A DNA stretch of 64,000 nucleotides, taken from Rhizophagus irregularis (lineage: Eukaryota > Glomeromycota > Glomeromycetes > Glomerales > Glomeraceae). A program made the position numbers and the translations under genes. The stretch lies in contig NC_089445.1 in NCBI RefSeq assembly GCF_026210795.1, forward strand, positions 744,001-808,000, read 5' to 3'. This document shows, piece after piece, positions 36,350 through 48,474 of the stretch (position 1 is the first letter of the stretch; each line of letters opens with the position of its first letter). The notes beneath the pieces were generated by a model. That model saw nothing but the letters and a program-made list of their open reading frames with translations, was not told the origin of the DNA and did no database searches.

Positions 36350-37612
36350 ATGTCTCAAAAAATTTCAAGGTTAAACTATCAAATCAGTATAACTAATTCT
36401 TCTGAATTAAAAGAAAAATTTTTCAGTCCTAATTTTTGTTCAAATAATAATTTATATTGGAAATTATGTGTTAAACCAACGGCTGACGAAGAATCTTATG
36501 GCGTATTTATTATTCCGGTTCCAGGTCCAGATGAAATCAACTGGAGAAATCGTTCAAAATTATTTATAAAATTATATGCAAAAGAAATCAGTGGTCAAAC
36601 ATATAATCTCTATAACAATGCATTTCATGTCCCAGCTGATACAAGTATCACGAAAGGTAATAATTTTTTAAAATATTATTTATCGATTATTTGAAAAAAA
36701 AAAATAATAATATTTATACTGTATTTACTGTATTTATATTCAAAATTTATTTATTTAGCTTATGGATGCGCAGAAGCATTTGAAAAATCATCATTACGAA
36801 ATGGAATATTGCTCATTGGCGTGACATTTGAAAATTTTGAAAATGAAGGGCTTACTCATTATAATAACAATAATGATGATAACGTTCCACTCGATTATCT
36901 TCCAAAAAACCTTGTAAATGCATGGAAAGATCATTTATATAATTTTCAACCAGTTGATATAGAATTTATTGTGAAAGACAAGACTTTTTATGCTTGTAGC
37001 TCGATAATTTCTAAAAGATCCAGTTATTTTGCAAATGTTTTATCTGGTAACTGGGCTGAATCAACCAATAATAATATTAAAATTGAAACTGATGAGATTT
37101 TGTTACCATTATCTGATAATGTTTTATCAACTAAGATTGAGAAATCAAATTATCAAATTAAACATCGAATCGAAATAACGGATTTTACACCTGATATATT
37201 TGCAATAATGTTAGAATATCTTTACACGAATCAAATTAATTGGATTAACAAAGATGACAAATCTATTACTATAGGATTATTCTGTTTAGCAGATAGATAT
37301 CTTTTATCAGATCTTCGTGAACGAGCAAAAATGAGAATCTTTAGCGAATTAAATCTTACTAATGTATCGGAAATTATGTTTGGTTTGGTTCCAAAATACG
37401 AAGATTTAAAAGATCCTATTTTACATTTTATGATTAAAAATTTCGAACAAATTAGTGAAACTCAAGGATTTAAAAATATTTTATCAAAATCATCTGATTA
37501 TTATAAATTTAATGATATAATGTCGGAATTATTATCCGAATATTTCAAATTTCAAAAAGGTTCAAATCGTAAAACTAATAATGTTAAAGTTCAGTCAGAG
37601 TTAAATATTTAA
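36350..37612 (+). CDS. MATH-BTB protein, copy 5
   Basis: Exons 36350-36656 and 36759-37612 give 386 residues. MATH: FFSPNFCSNNNLYWKL, then PVPGPDEINWRNRSKLFIKL. BTB: VDIEFIVKDKTFYACSSIIS, then ADRYLLSDLRERAKMRIFSE. The phase-1 intron is at the same place as in the minus-strand array. It is the most diverged copy, has a moderate linker (residues about 235-265) and lies about 15 kb away, on the other side of the kinase cluster. The family role is Cullin-3 adaptor (inferred). Confidence 0.87.
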
Positions 37613-37883
37613 TTCTATGTATGTAAATGAATGGCAAAATTCAATTATTACCTTGAAAGGGAGTTTAAATCAAAATCATTTTTTTTTTATTATTTTGTAT
37701 ATGAGATTTAAAAGAATTTAAAATTTTTAATAACAATTATTACATTTCTTCAGTAGATATCCTTTGATTTTTTTACAAACTTTTTTCTTTTTTTTTTAAT
37801 GACTTAATCTTTAAAAATTTTATTAATTTTTATTTCTTCCACTATGTAAAGGCCACAATAAACTAAAGAATTTGATTTACTAC

Positions 37884-38012
37884 ATGCCAAAAGAAATTTT
37901 AGAAATAATACAAATGACAAGTGATAAAAAGTATACATGTGTAGTTGATACAGGTGCGCCAGAAACGAATCTATTTGTAATAATATTAAGCAAATGGAAA
38001 ATACGAATATAG
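37884..38012 (+). pseudogene. Retropepsin-like fragment with DTGA
   Basis: A 42-residue frame contains KKYTCVVDTGAPETNLFV. The DTGA motif with hydrophobic residues before it is the active-site signature of retroviral-type aspartic proteases in retroelements. The rest of the domain is absent. Confidence 0.45.
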
Positions 38013-38040
38013 TGCAAATTCCTACATATTAGGTACAGAT

Positions 38041-41000
38041 AATAAAATTTTAATTTAATTTATTTTATTCTATAATAATTTTATCTATTTCATTATTTTT
38101 AATGATTTAAGGTATATTAAATACTAGTTTAAAGTTTTTAATAGATTAGGTCTTATATGGATAGTTAAAATTTTGCAATTATTCATCTTTACAATTATTC
38201 TTATTTTACAAAAAAAGATATGTTTTAAAAATATAATTTAAATAATTTGAAAAGAAGAAATATAAAACTATTATATAGTATTTTAAAAATTTAGTAACTC
38301 TTTATTTTACTTTAATAGTATTTATAAAAATAATTAAATTATTTTTTTATTATTAAAAAAAATTATAAATAATATTTTACTTAAAAAAAAATAATTAAAA
38401 AAAAGGCCATTACATGAGGCATTTGATAGAAGCATTTGATAGAGTTTCTTGGCATAATATAGTATAAAATCAACATCTATTAATTGGATATAGTATTTAT
38501 ATTGACTATGCCCAACTTATTAATTTTGTTTTTAATGGGTGGAAAATAGAAGTATATCCAGTCATCATTGGATCTTTTACATATTTGAATGATATATTTC
38601 AACAATATTCTCAAATATTTAACAGAAGATAATCTACTATAAAAAAAAATAAAAAAAATATTATAAACTAAATATCTAATTATAATCTTTAAAAAATACA
38701 ATAATTTTTAAATTTTATATAAAATTTTAATATATTTTATTTTATTCTATAATGATTTTATCTATTTCATTATTTTAATGATTTAAGGTATGTTAAATAC
38801 TAATTTAAAATTTTTAATAGATTAGATCTTATATAGATAGTTTAAATTTTACAATTATTCATATCTACAAATTATTCTTATTTTACAAAAAAAAGATATA
38901 TTTTAAAAATATATTTATATAATTTGAAAAGAAGAAATATAAAAAGTTAAAAACTATTATATAGTATTTTAAAAATTTAGTAATTCTTAAATAATATTTT
39001 ACTTATTAAAAAAAAAGCCATTACATGAAGCATTTGATAGAGTTTTCTGATATAATATAGTATAGAATTAATATCTATCAATTGGATATGATGTTTATAT
39101 TGACTATAGCCAACTTATTAATTTTGTTTTTAATGGCTGGAAAATGGGAGATAATCTAATTATCATTGGATCTTTCCATATTTGAATGATATATTTTAAC
39201 AATATTCTTAAATATTTAATAGAAGATGATAATCTACTATAAAAAAACAAAAAAAATATTATAAACTAAATATCTAATTATAATCTTTATAAAATATAAT
39301 AATTTTTAAATTTTATATAAAATTTTAATATATTTTATTTTATTTTATAATAATTTTATCTATTTCATTATTTTAATAATTTAAAGTATATTAAATACCA
39401 ATTTAAAGTTTTTAATAGATTAGGTCTTATATGAATAGTTAAAATTTTGCAATTATTCATCTTTACAATTATTCTTATTTTACAAAAAAAAATATATTTT
39501 AAAAATATAATTTAAATAATTTGTAAAAAAAGAAATATAAAAAATTAAAAACTATTATATAGTATTTTAAAAATTTAGTAACTTTTTAATATAAATATTT
39601 TACTTTAATAATAGTATTTATAAAAATAATTAAATTATTTTTTTTTTTATTAAAAAAAAATTATAAATAATATTTTACTCATTAAAAAAAGGCCATTATA
39701 TGAGGCATTTAATAGAGTTTTCTAGCATGATATAGTATAGAATCAATAGGATATAGTATTTATATTAACCATGGTCAACTTATTAATTTTGTTTTTAATA
39801 GATAGAAAATAGGAAATGATCCAGTCATCATTGGATCTTTCCATATTTGGATGATATATTTCAATAATATTCTTAATTAAATATTTAATAGAAGATGATA
39901 ATCTACTATAAAAAAAATAAAAAAAATATTATAAACTAGATATCTAATTATAATTTTTAAAAAATACAATAATTTTAAATTTTATATAAATTTTAATATA
40001 TTTTATTTTATTCTATAATTTTTTTTTTTTTTTAAATGATTTATATATGCTTTATTGATATGTAGTTTATATACCATACAAACAAATTATCATAAGCTAT
40101 ATCCATCCAGTAGGATGCTATTTTATTCTATAATAATTTTATCTATTTCATTATTTTAATAATTTAAACTAAGTATATTAAATACTAGTTTAAAGTTTTC
40201 AATAAATTAAATCTTATATAAACAGTTTAAATTTTGCAATTATCCATACTTACAAATCATTCCTATTTTACAAAAAAAAGATATATTTTAAAAATATATT
40301 TTAATAATTTGAAAAGAAGAATTATAAAAAGTTAAAAACTATTATATATATACTAGTATTTTAAAAATTTAGTAACTTTTTAATATAAATATTTTACTTT
40401 AATAATAGTATTTATAAAAATAATTAAATTATTTTTTTTTATTAAAAAAAAAATTATAAATAATATTTTATTCATTGAAAAAAAAGGCATTATATGAGAT
40501 ATTTAATAGAGTTTTTTGGCATAATATAGTATGGAATTAACATCTATCAATTAGATATGGTATTTATATACAGTCAACTCTCTTTATAGTCACACATTTG
40601 GGACAGTTCATATTTGGTGATTATAAAGAGATGTGACTATATAAAAAATTTCTTATATTTGTATATCATAATTCCGGCCAAAAATTAACATAATTTTGGC
40701 CAAAATTATACTTAAAACTTTATTGTGTCGTAACTTTGCCAATATTAATCGTAGAGAGATGATCTTACCGCCATTCGATTCGTCTTGATGAGACGGTTCT
40801 AATGGTATAAAATACGTCGAAATCCAATCACTAGATTAATTTCCGAAATTAAAAAAATATTAATGGTTTTTGTGTAATAACTCTGCCAATATTGATCCTA
40901 GAAAGACAATCTTACTACCATTCGATTCGTCTTGATGAGACGAATCTAATGGTATAAGATACATCGAAATCCAATCACTAGATCAATTTCCGAAATTAAA

Positions 41001-41665
41001 AAATATTAAATGGTTTTTAAGTAATAACTCCTTCAATATTGATTACAGAGAGATGAGCTTACCACCATTCGATTCGTCTCGATGAGGCGATTCCAACGAG
41101 CTATAAATCGTCTTTTTACAATCACTAGGTACTGAGAAATCTAGCAAAATGTTAAATGGCGCAGTAAACGTAAATCAAAAAATATTATAATACCGATGTT
41201 TAACATTTTGTTGAATAACTCGTCAGCCAGTGATTGGAAAAGGATAAAATACCACCATTCGATTCGTCTCAGTGAGACGATTCTAACAAGCTATGATACA
41301 TCTTTGTACGATTATTAGATGCCAAGTTATTTAATATATTCTTTATATAACTGTGATTATAAACGGTTCTTTTTAATATAAGATTTTTAAGGATAGGTGT
41401 GATAGTGACTATAGATAGATTGTGACTATATAGGATAGTTTTTAATAATAAAGTGTTTTGAACATTCAACTGGTGTGACTATATAGTAGAATGTGACTAT
41501 AACGGGAGTGACTATAGAGGGAGTTGACTGTATATTTTAATAATATTTTTATATTCAATAAAAGATGATAATCTACTATAAAAAAAAATAAAAAAAATAT
41601 TATAAATTAATTATCTAATTATAATTTTTAAAAATACAATAATTTTTGTATATCTAAAAAATATA
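38041..41665. repeat. Tandem satellite array, unit about 0.6-0.8 kb
   Basis: About four diverged head-to-tail units recur. Marker phrases are CATTTGATAGAGTTT (about 38421, 39031, 39705, 40500), GATGATAATCTACTATAAAA (about 39223, 39893, 41561) and AAACTATTATATAGTATTTT (about 38267, 38950, 39546, 40334). Units are extremely AT-rich with internal indels. The last unit is split by the pogo-like element at 40571-41530 and resumes on the other side. Confidence 0.85.
40571..41530. mobile_element. 960-bp pogo-like non-autonomous element, copy 1
   Basis: Termini CAGTCAACTCTCTTTATAGT and, read in reverse complement from the right, CAGTCAACTCCCTCTATAGT, flanked by TA on both sides. This is typical of Tc1/mariner-pogo elements. 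The interior (about 40729-41345) is four diverged tandem units, each with a CCATTCGATTCGTCT...AGACGATTCTAA hairpin. There is no transposase. It interrupts the satellite array. Confidence 0.9.
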
Positions 41666-41931
41666 TTAGGCTAAATAAATAAAATAGTTAGTTTCTCATT
41701 CCCGTGCAGGTCATGTGAATGTCGTGTAATGAAAAAAAAATTTATTTTTTTTAGTCATGTGACACCGGCCGGGTGTAAAATATTGTCTTGGAAAAAAATT
41801 TTTATATATATTTATTATTAATATATTAATATGCTAATGGTAATAAAATTTATTTATTTACGATATCACTAAATTGCTATTATAATTATATAATATATCT
41901 TAGCATTTTTCCCTTTCTGTATATAATATCA

Positions 41932-44110
41932 TCAATCTTTTCTCACTTTTTTCCCTTTTCTTTTGCTCTGAAGTCTCCGAGATTGAGTACTATCCGAAAA
42001 ATTTAATCCTTTATCTGTTTTAATCGATACGTTTAGATCTGTGGTGTACGCTTCACAGTAAGGATATTGTTTTTCAGGTACAGGCGTAATATATTCAGAT
42101 GAACCACAGTTAAAACATACAGTTAGAAAATTAGCCGAATAATAAGTCTTTTCCATTTCATCATAATACTCTAGTGAAGCATTTACAAATACTTTTGATA
42201 AAATATTTTTTAACTCTTGATTCATATCATTTCGCTTAGTGCATACGTCTCTGTCTTCTACTTGGATAGGGCTTTCATCTCTTTCTGTCTCTTCCTCCTC
42301 CTTTTCTACTGATTCCATATTGGACAAAATGTTATCACAATCTAACTTTTCTCTGTGTCATTTTCGAGATGATTCTTCTAAAGAATCATCCTTCAATTCC
42401 ATTTTAAAACCATTATCATTTTGAGAAAAAGTGGCACCACATGTATAACATACTGTATCAAGGTGTGCCATAAAAATTTTCTTTTCATCTTCTGTAATTT
42501 TTTTTGAAGCATATAAACATCTTGATTTATTACAATCCATACATGTTACAGTCATGCCTACATTTTTTGCTCTTTGTGCATTTCCTGTCCATAGCATTTG
42601 CTTATCACACCTTTGTTTTTTTTTATGTTTGTCTAATTTTGCTTTACGTGCCTGTATGAATGGACAATATGATCGGTATCCATATGATAAACATCACTAA
42701 AGTTTTTATAATGCTTCATTATTTGCATTTAACCTGATCGATAAACTGGTCTAATGTATTAAAAATATCAATGTGGACTTCTAATTGGTAAACAAATCTC
42801 ACAGTCATCTTTGCCACATTTTTTTATTGAAAAAAATAGGAACGCGAATGACAACAGTGGTTAAAGAAATTACTAATTGGCTGTATACAAAATATAAAAG
42901 TAAATAAATTAAATTCGTATATTAATTACAATTTTTATACTTAATCTTATTTTTTATATTTGCCCAATTTCTATCATCTTTAGTTAATGTAGGATCTAAT
43001 TGAAGCATTGAATTTCACAATATATCTATATCCAACTTTGATGCAACTTCAAAGGTTTTGAAATTTTCATCCTTTAATTGCAATCGTTCAAATACATCAT
43101 TTAATAAAGTAATCATAGGATTCAAGCTTTATTTGAGACCTTCTTTTAGACTGGGAGTTTTTTCTGCCATCTTTCTAATATCATTCATGCTATTACATTT
43201 TGACATAATTTCTTCCAACTCCACATCCATTTCTTGACGCATAAGACTAACACATTGTAATCCTAAATTTAAAATAGACATAATTTTTTACACTGGATTT
43301 TTCCAGGAATGGCCAGGTAGTGTGCGTACAGCTACTAAGTAATCTAAATCTAATGCTAAAAATAAACTAATTAATGCTAATTGTGTTTTAATAAACTTTA
43401 CTTGATAATTTGGACCACCATCCGTATATGGAAACAAATAAGGTTTATTTGTTTTAGCTACTATTTCATGTAGTCAGAGATGCCTACTGCATTTAACGGT
43501 TCAAATACTAGATCTTTTGCTCCCACATAAATCTTACCACGATAAAATAATTCATCAATCAATTGTGGTATTTTGGCATGCATTATGACACTTGGTATGA
43601 GTTCACATTTCGTAAAATCATGGTCAGCAACAGCAAATGTTGCTCCATTAGCTACAATTACTGATTTTCCCTGTTCTACAGCAGCTACAGGGTAACCTGG
43701 TTCTCTAACTTTGCAACGATGTTTATCATCCATGAAAATTAAATTGGAATATTCTCTATATCTGACTGCCATTTCTCTTTCATATCGGAACAATACTGAT
43801 GCATAATGAAAATCAGGATGGTCAACTCGCAACTGGCGTGCTTGAACTATATATTTAATATTTAGCCTTTCTGTATAATATTCAGATACCTTTACAGTTT
43901 CATTATTAGGACTAAATTGCATTCGTAACCATTGTTTTGATGGAATTGAAGTATCAGGTGGACAAATTTTTGTAACTTGAGCAATTAAATCTTGTACTGA
44001 TATAGCATGTGATAAATGTACCACTGTTCCATGCCACCTATCATCAACTGCCGCATGTTCTTCAAGATATTTTTCAACATATTTCCAAAACTCAGCATAG
44101 CGTTCAGGTC
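41932..44110 (-). pseudogene. Broken DDE-like and zinc-finger protein gene
   Basis: The minus-strand reading gives, in order: YAEFWKYVEKYLEEHAAVDD; a core with LIFMDDKHRCKVREPGYPVA and VADHDFTKCELIPSVIMHAK; after a frameshift LFPYTDGGPNYQVKFIKTQL and VAVRTLPGHSWKNPV; then CGKDDCEICLPIRSP; and two zinc-ribbon-like blocks (CMDCNKSRCLYASKKI with CYTCGATF, and CFNCGSSEYITPVP). The Asp-containing motifs FMDDKH and YTDGGP suggest an RNase-H-fold DDE enzyme, but the third acid is not identified. I recall the same domain order in cnidarian and sponge proteins. At least one frameshift (about 43461) and several in-frame stops (for example 42358, and near 43290) show it is dead. Confidence 0.7.
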
Positions 44111-44212
44111 TACCTTTGTTTCAGATTTTTCTATATAGGTTATTACTATATTTAAAATAAATTATTTCAGAGATTTGGTGTTTATAGAAAGAGATATAAA
44201 AATCTTATTATA

Positions 44213-44939
44213 CAGTACGGTAGATACTCCTTATATCTTGTGATCTAATGGTCAGAATTTTATAAAATTTTAAAATTAGATAGCTTTTAAAAAGATAAAT
44301 ACATTAAGCAAATAAAAAATTTTCTTAATTTTTTTTGCTGATATAATACAAAATCACATGACTTAAAATAAATTTGATTGGCTAATGCAATACCTAATGT
44401 TAATTAGAATTATACATAATTTTTTATATATAATTTATTATTCATTATAATTATTTAAAGTAATTTGATTAAGTAGTATATTATCAGGAACTTTTTTATG
44501 GGATTTATATTTTTTTTAGCAAGTTTTTCTGTGATTCCTTTTTGAGAAATAGACATAATATAAATTGTAATAAATAAAAACTACCAAAATTTTTTTTAAA
44601 TTTTTTTTCAAAATTTGTTTAACAAAGCATGAGTAAGTTTATAAACTAAAATGATTTATTTGAATAAGCACTATCAAATGATTATTTTTTTTATGTTACA
44701 CAAAAATCAGTTATTCTCAAATTTTTCCCATCATAATAAATTACTTGAACTTCAAACTTATGTAGCACTAGCAAAATTTATTATTTTTTAATCTAACCCG
44801 ATAAGTTTAAAAGCTCTTGATATACTTTATTAAATTATCAGTTAGAATTTTAAAATATTATTTTTTGCTAATGTGACATCTTTTTGAAAATGGCACATTA
44901 TGACTATAAAATTGGGTCAGTTATAGAGATACTGCACTG
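44213..44939. mobile_element. 727-bp pogo-like element, second type
   Basis: Left end CAGTACGGTAGATACTCCT; right end in reverse complement CAGTGCAGTATCTCTATAAC. TA flanks both sides (44211-44212, 44940-44941). The interior is AT-rich with no open frame. The termini differ from copy 1 at 40571, so this is a separate family. Confidence 0.65.
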
Positions 44940-46281
44940 TAGTAAAATAAGTAAACAAAGGAATAATTTAATGAGTCAGTATTTTTTTACTATAAACTCT
45001 ATATAAAACTTTTCTGGAATATTTGATCTCATTGGATCTTCAGTTATTTGTTTAATAGAGTAAATATTATATGAGCAGATAAATTTAGATCTATTGTAAC
45101 CTATTGATACTTTTTAATCAACATATATTACCTAAATAATAGACTTAATAATTAAAATATAATTAAATAAATATAAGTAATTCGGTTTATTATTTTCTTT
45201 ATTATCTTTTCTTTACATAAAAAATGGTATAATTTTTGTATAGTTCATTTTTAATTTTAAAAGACTTCTATGATTTTTTAAATGTACAGGTATAACTACC
45301 ACAGTTACTACAACCTAACTTTAATATTTTAAACCAGAATGTAATTCTTCTTATCCAAGCGGTCATAAATATCATATAACAGTTGACAAATCTACAAAAT
45401 GTTTTTGTTTTAAATGCTAAAACCCAGTTTAATACCATTCAAGCAATATTAAATGCTGTCAGTTCAGAATGCTTAATATACTCAGCAGACAACTTTGAAT
45501 GCTATTTAGACCACTCAACGTACTCAGCAAATAATTTTAAATGCCATTAGATATGATTAGTAAATAATGCAGACAACCTTAAGGATTACATAAAAAATTC
45601 TGAATTGAATACAAACCTTAATGACCAATAATTCTCAAGCATTGTATGTTTTTTTCTGATCATATAATTAATTTTTGCCAAAATAACTAAGTGGATATTT
45701 TTATTTTTTTTTATATTTTAGAGAAACACAATCTACTACTTAAAAACTTGTATATATAGAACGTTAAAGAAAAAATATTTTTCCTTTCAAACCTATATCT
45801 GGCCAATTTCTCATCAACTGGTCTCAGATTACTTAAGTTAATCAGTTAGTATACTAATTTTAATTGTTTGTTTTTTTTGTGAAATTAATCCTTTGTTTAT
45901 ATTATTATATACTATAAAGGTATTGATATTAACAGGCTTTTAACCTTCAATAATCTACTAATGATTGAAAGCATTTTAATTTAAAAAGAATGATTGAGTA
46001 AGTTTTTTCACCTAAAAATAATTTAAACATCTTTTTTATAGATAATTTTTTTTAATTTCTTGTATGAATCTTAGCATAATTTTAAATTTAATTATATAAT
46101 TTATATTAAATTAATATTAATAAAATTAATAAATAATTTTCTGTTAAAAAATGTTTTAATTAACCTGCATATAATACTTTATCTTTATTAGTTCCAAGTA
46201 TAAAGAATATTTATGTTAATTATTAATAGTTTTCCTATATATGGTTAACAATAAATTTAGATTTTTTTATTGAATTTGAAC
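44940..46281. other. AT-rich stretch without recognisable genes
   Basis: I see no open frame with domain similarity, no terminal repeats and no tandem repeat here. An imprecise phrase repeat (AATGC, ACTCAGCA) occurs at 45410-45560. Confidence 0.4.
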
Positions 46282-46507
46282 TAGGACCTGCTTACTTATA
46301 AGATAGGTCACCTCCAGGTCTAAGGTAAAAATCATATATAAAATTCTTTGCAGATCCTACTATAAAAGGGAATTTTATATTACATTGTTATGATTTTTTT
46401 CCTTTTTAGCTAATTAACCAATAGAATTTAAAAAAAAAGTAAGGTAAAAACTATTAGTAAAGGGCCAATTTTTTACAGTGACCTTTATTATAAGTAAGCA
46501 GGTCATG
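46282..46507. mobile_element. TAGGAC-type MITE, copy A
   Basis: Ends TAGGACCTGCTTACTTATAA and, in reverse complement, CATGACCTGCTTACTTATAA. The flanks TTGAAC (46276-46281) and TTGAGC (46508-46513) form a near-exact 6-bp duplication. The body is about the same as copy B at 49760. Confidence 0.7.
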
Positions 46508-46598
46508 TTGAGCCATAGAGTGGCTTCCTATTTTTTTGAGCTCTTTTAGAAAGCTAAACTTTATTTGACTTGCAAATAAGAAATTATAAACTCATATG

Positions 46599-47305
46599 TA
46601 AAGCTCTGACAAATCAGGTGACCTGACGGGTTGATCCAAAATATTCAGGTCAGGCCATCAAATTCATGACCTGACATGGGTTGGATCAGTGCTGGTCAGT
46701 ACCCGACCTGACCGTTGACCTAATATATATATATTTGGGTCAAATAAATTAAAAAATGCTGAAACTATCAGTTTTGGCATTTTTACATGTAAAATCAAAA
46801 AGAAAAATGCCAGAACTAATGATTCTGGCATTTTTACATATAAAATCAAAAAAATGCCAAAACTATCAGTTTTGGCATTTTTATTTACATGTAAAATCAA
46901 AAAAAATACCAGAACTAATGATTCTGGCGTTTTTACATGTAAAATCAAAAAAAAATACCAGAACTAATGATTCTGGCATTTTTACATGTAAAATCAAAAA
47001 AAAAATGCTAAAACTATTAGTTTTGGTATTTTTACATGTAAAATCAAAAGGAAAAATGCCAAAACAAATAGTTTCAGCATTTTATATATAAAAACAACAA
47101 GTAAAAAATGTTACAAAACGTTTTTTTACAATATTTAATAATAAAACTTCAGGTAACCTGAGTTACCTAAAGTGACCTGAATACTTTTGGGTCAAATAGA
47201 TCAGGTCAGATCAGAACGGTTTACTCAACCTAACTTGATCTGAAAAAAAATTTCAGTTTGGATTAACCAGGTAACTCAATCTGACCTGACCTATACAGAA
47301 CTCTA
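46599..47305. mobile_element. 707-bp hAT-like element carrying a palindromic minisatellite
   Basis: Termini TAAAGCTCTGACAAATCAGG and, in reverse complement, TAGAGTTCTGTATAGGTCAG, flanked by the exact 8-bp duplication CTCATATG (46591-46598, 47306-47313). Subterminal regions are full of short inverted GGTCAGGTCA-type motifs on both sides. The core is a minisatellite (46754-47085). No coding region. Confidence 0.85.
46754..47085. repeat. Minisatellite of about 45-bp palindromic units
   Basis: About seven units alternate two palindromes: TGCCAGAACTAATGATTCTGGCA (or the version built on TGCCAAAACTATCAGTTTTGGCA) and TTTTACATGTAAAA, joined by TCAAAAA. Each unit can fold into two hairpins. Open frames on both strands here arise from the repeat and are not genes. 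Confidence 0.9.
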
Positions 47306-47684
47306 CTCATATGTAATGTTTTGATATGACTATGCTTTTCACATTAGATGTTATTGTACAATTTCAATCTGCTTTGAACAGTGTTCAGAATGTCAAGAAA
47401 ATATTATCTTGAACAACTTGGTTTTAAAAATATGCATAGAAAAAAAAAAATTGTTAGTTTTTATACATGAGGTAATAACTGAAGTAATGGATGTTGATAA
47501 TGATTTATTAAAAGTATCAGAAGTACTCTTTTATAATAATTATTGACCTTTTGAATTTTTACACAAATTATATTGAAAAGTTAGCAAATCCAATTTTCAC
47601 ATAATTTATTTCTATTATAAATTTGGCTTAGTAGTAATTATTCATCTCAATGAATTAATAAAGAAAAAGCAGAAAAAGGTATAA

Positions 47685-47912
47685 TATAATAAGTTAAATA
47701 TAGAGGTTCTGAGATATTTACCAGCTGGTACTTCTCTAGTCATAATAAAGGATAAAATTAAAAAAGCCAGAAAAATATATAACCTTTTTAGTATTATAGG
47801 TATATTTAGAATTCACTGGGTTCATTCATTTTCTATAGAACAGATCTCAACTTTTACAGAAAACGATATTAACTTTATAAAAATGAAAATGCCAAAATCT
47901 GAGTTGTTATAA
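47685..47912 (+). pseudogene. Fragment of a lineage-typical repeated protein
   Basis: A frame without ATG reads [20 protein letters not shown], then [20 protein letters not shown] and [18 protein letters not shown] before a stop. I recall similar segments ([15 protein letters not shown], then SFS...IS.L...DI) at the end of many Rhizophagus predicted proteins, but no function is known. There is no start codon and the upstream part is missing. Confidence 0.4.
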
Positions 47913-48474
47913 TTATGCTTGTTCTTTTTTTATATTTTTTTATACTTTCTTTATGTTTTTTTTGTATTTATATTCTATATGTTATATCTTTTCTTCAGTA
48001 ATTATTTTTAGTTTATATGATTTTTTTTCTTATAATTAATAAGTAGGAACATAATAGATAGATAAATTTATAGTAAATGAAGGGATAGCAAACTTTGTAT
48101 GTTAAACTTATGTATGTTTTAACCATTTTTTTTTGGCTAGTCAGCTAGCCAGCCAATTTACATAAAAGTACTTTTCATTTTTAAAATTCTTTTGTCTGGT
48201 GATTTTTAATAAATGCAATACTATATGAAGAGATTTGCTTTACTAATGCATGAAAAATAAATACATATCAGGACTTTGTTTATAATACATGATGTTTATT
48301 ATACTAATATACATGATTATTTTTTCTTGACTGACTCTTCTATAATGTAAATTGTAGTTATAAAATGAAGCTTACCAAATGATTTTGCAAAATATAAATT
48401 TTTAAAACTTTGCTTTTAGCATTTTAAGATTAAATGATGATGAAGTTACATTAAATGATGTTGATAATGATAAT

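Noticed and set aside
38400-38640. EAFDRVSWHN in the satellite unit, reminiscent of reverse transcriptase motif A
   Set aside because: Flanking residues do not follow any reverse transcriptase, stops are frequent and other units do not keep the frame; likely chance.
41269-41469. Minus-strand open frame conserved between 41269-41469 and 59197-59397
   Set aside because: Both lie in the right end of the same pogo-like element; conservation follows from element identity, and the translation shows no transposase motif.
46754-47085. Possible CRISPR-like array
   Set aside because: Units are contiguous palindromic repeats without unique spacers, inside a eukaryotic hAT-like element.
46664-47091. 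Overlapping open frames on both strands of the minisatellite
   Set aside because: Their repetitive translations (LVLAFL.HVK type) are artefacts of the repeat unit.
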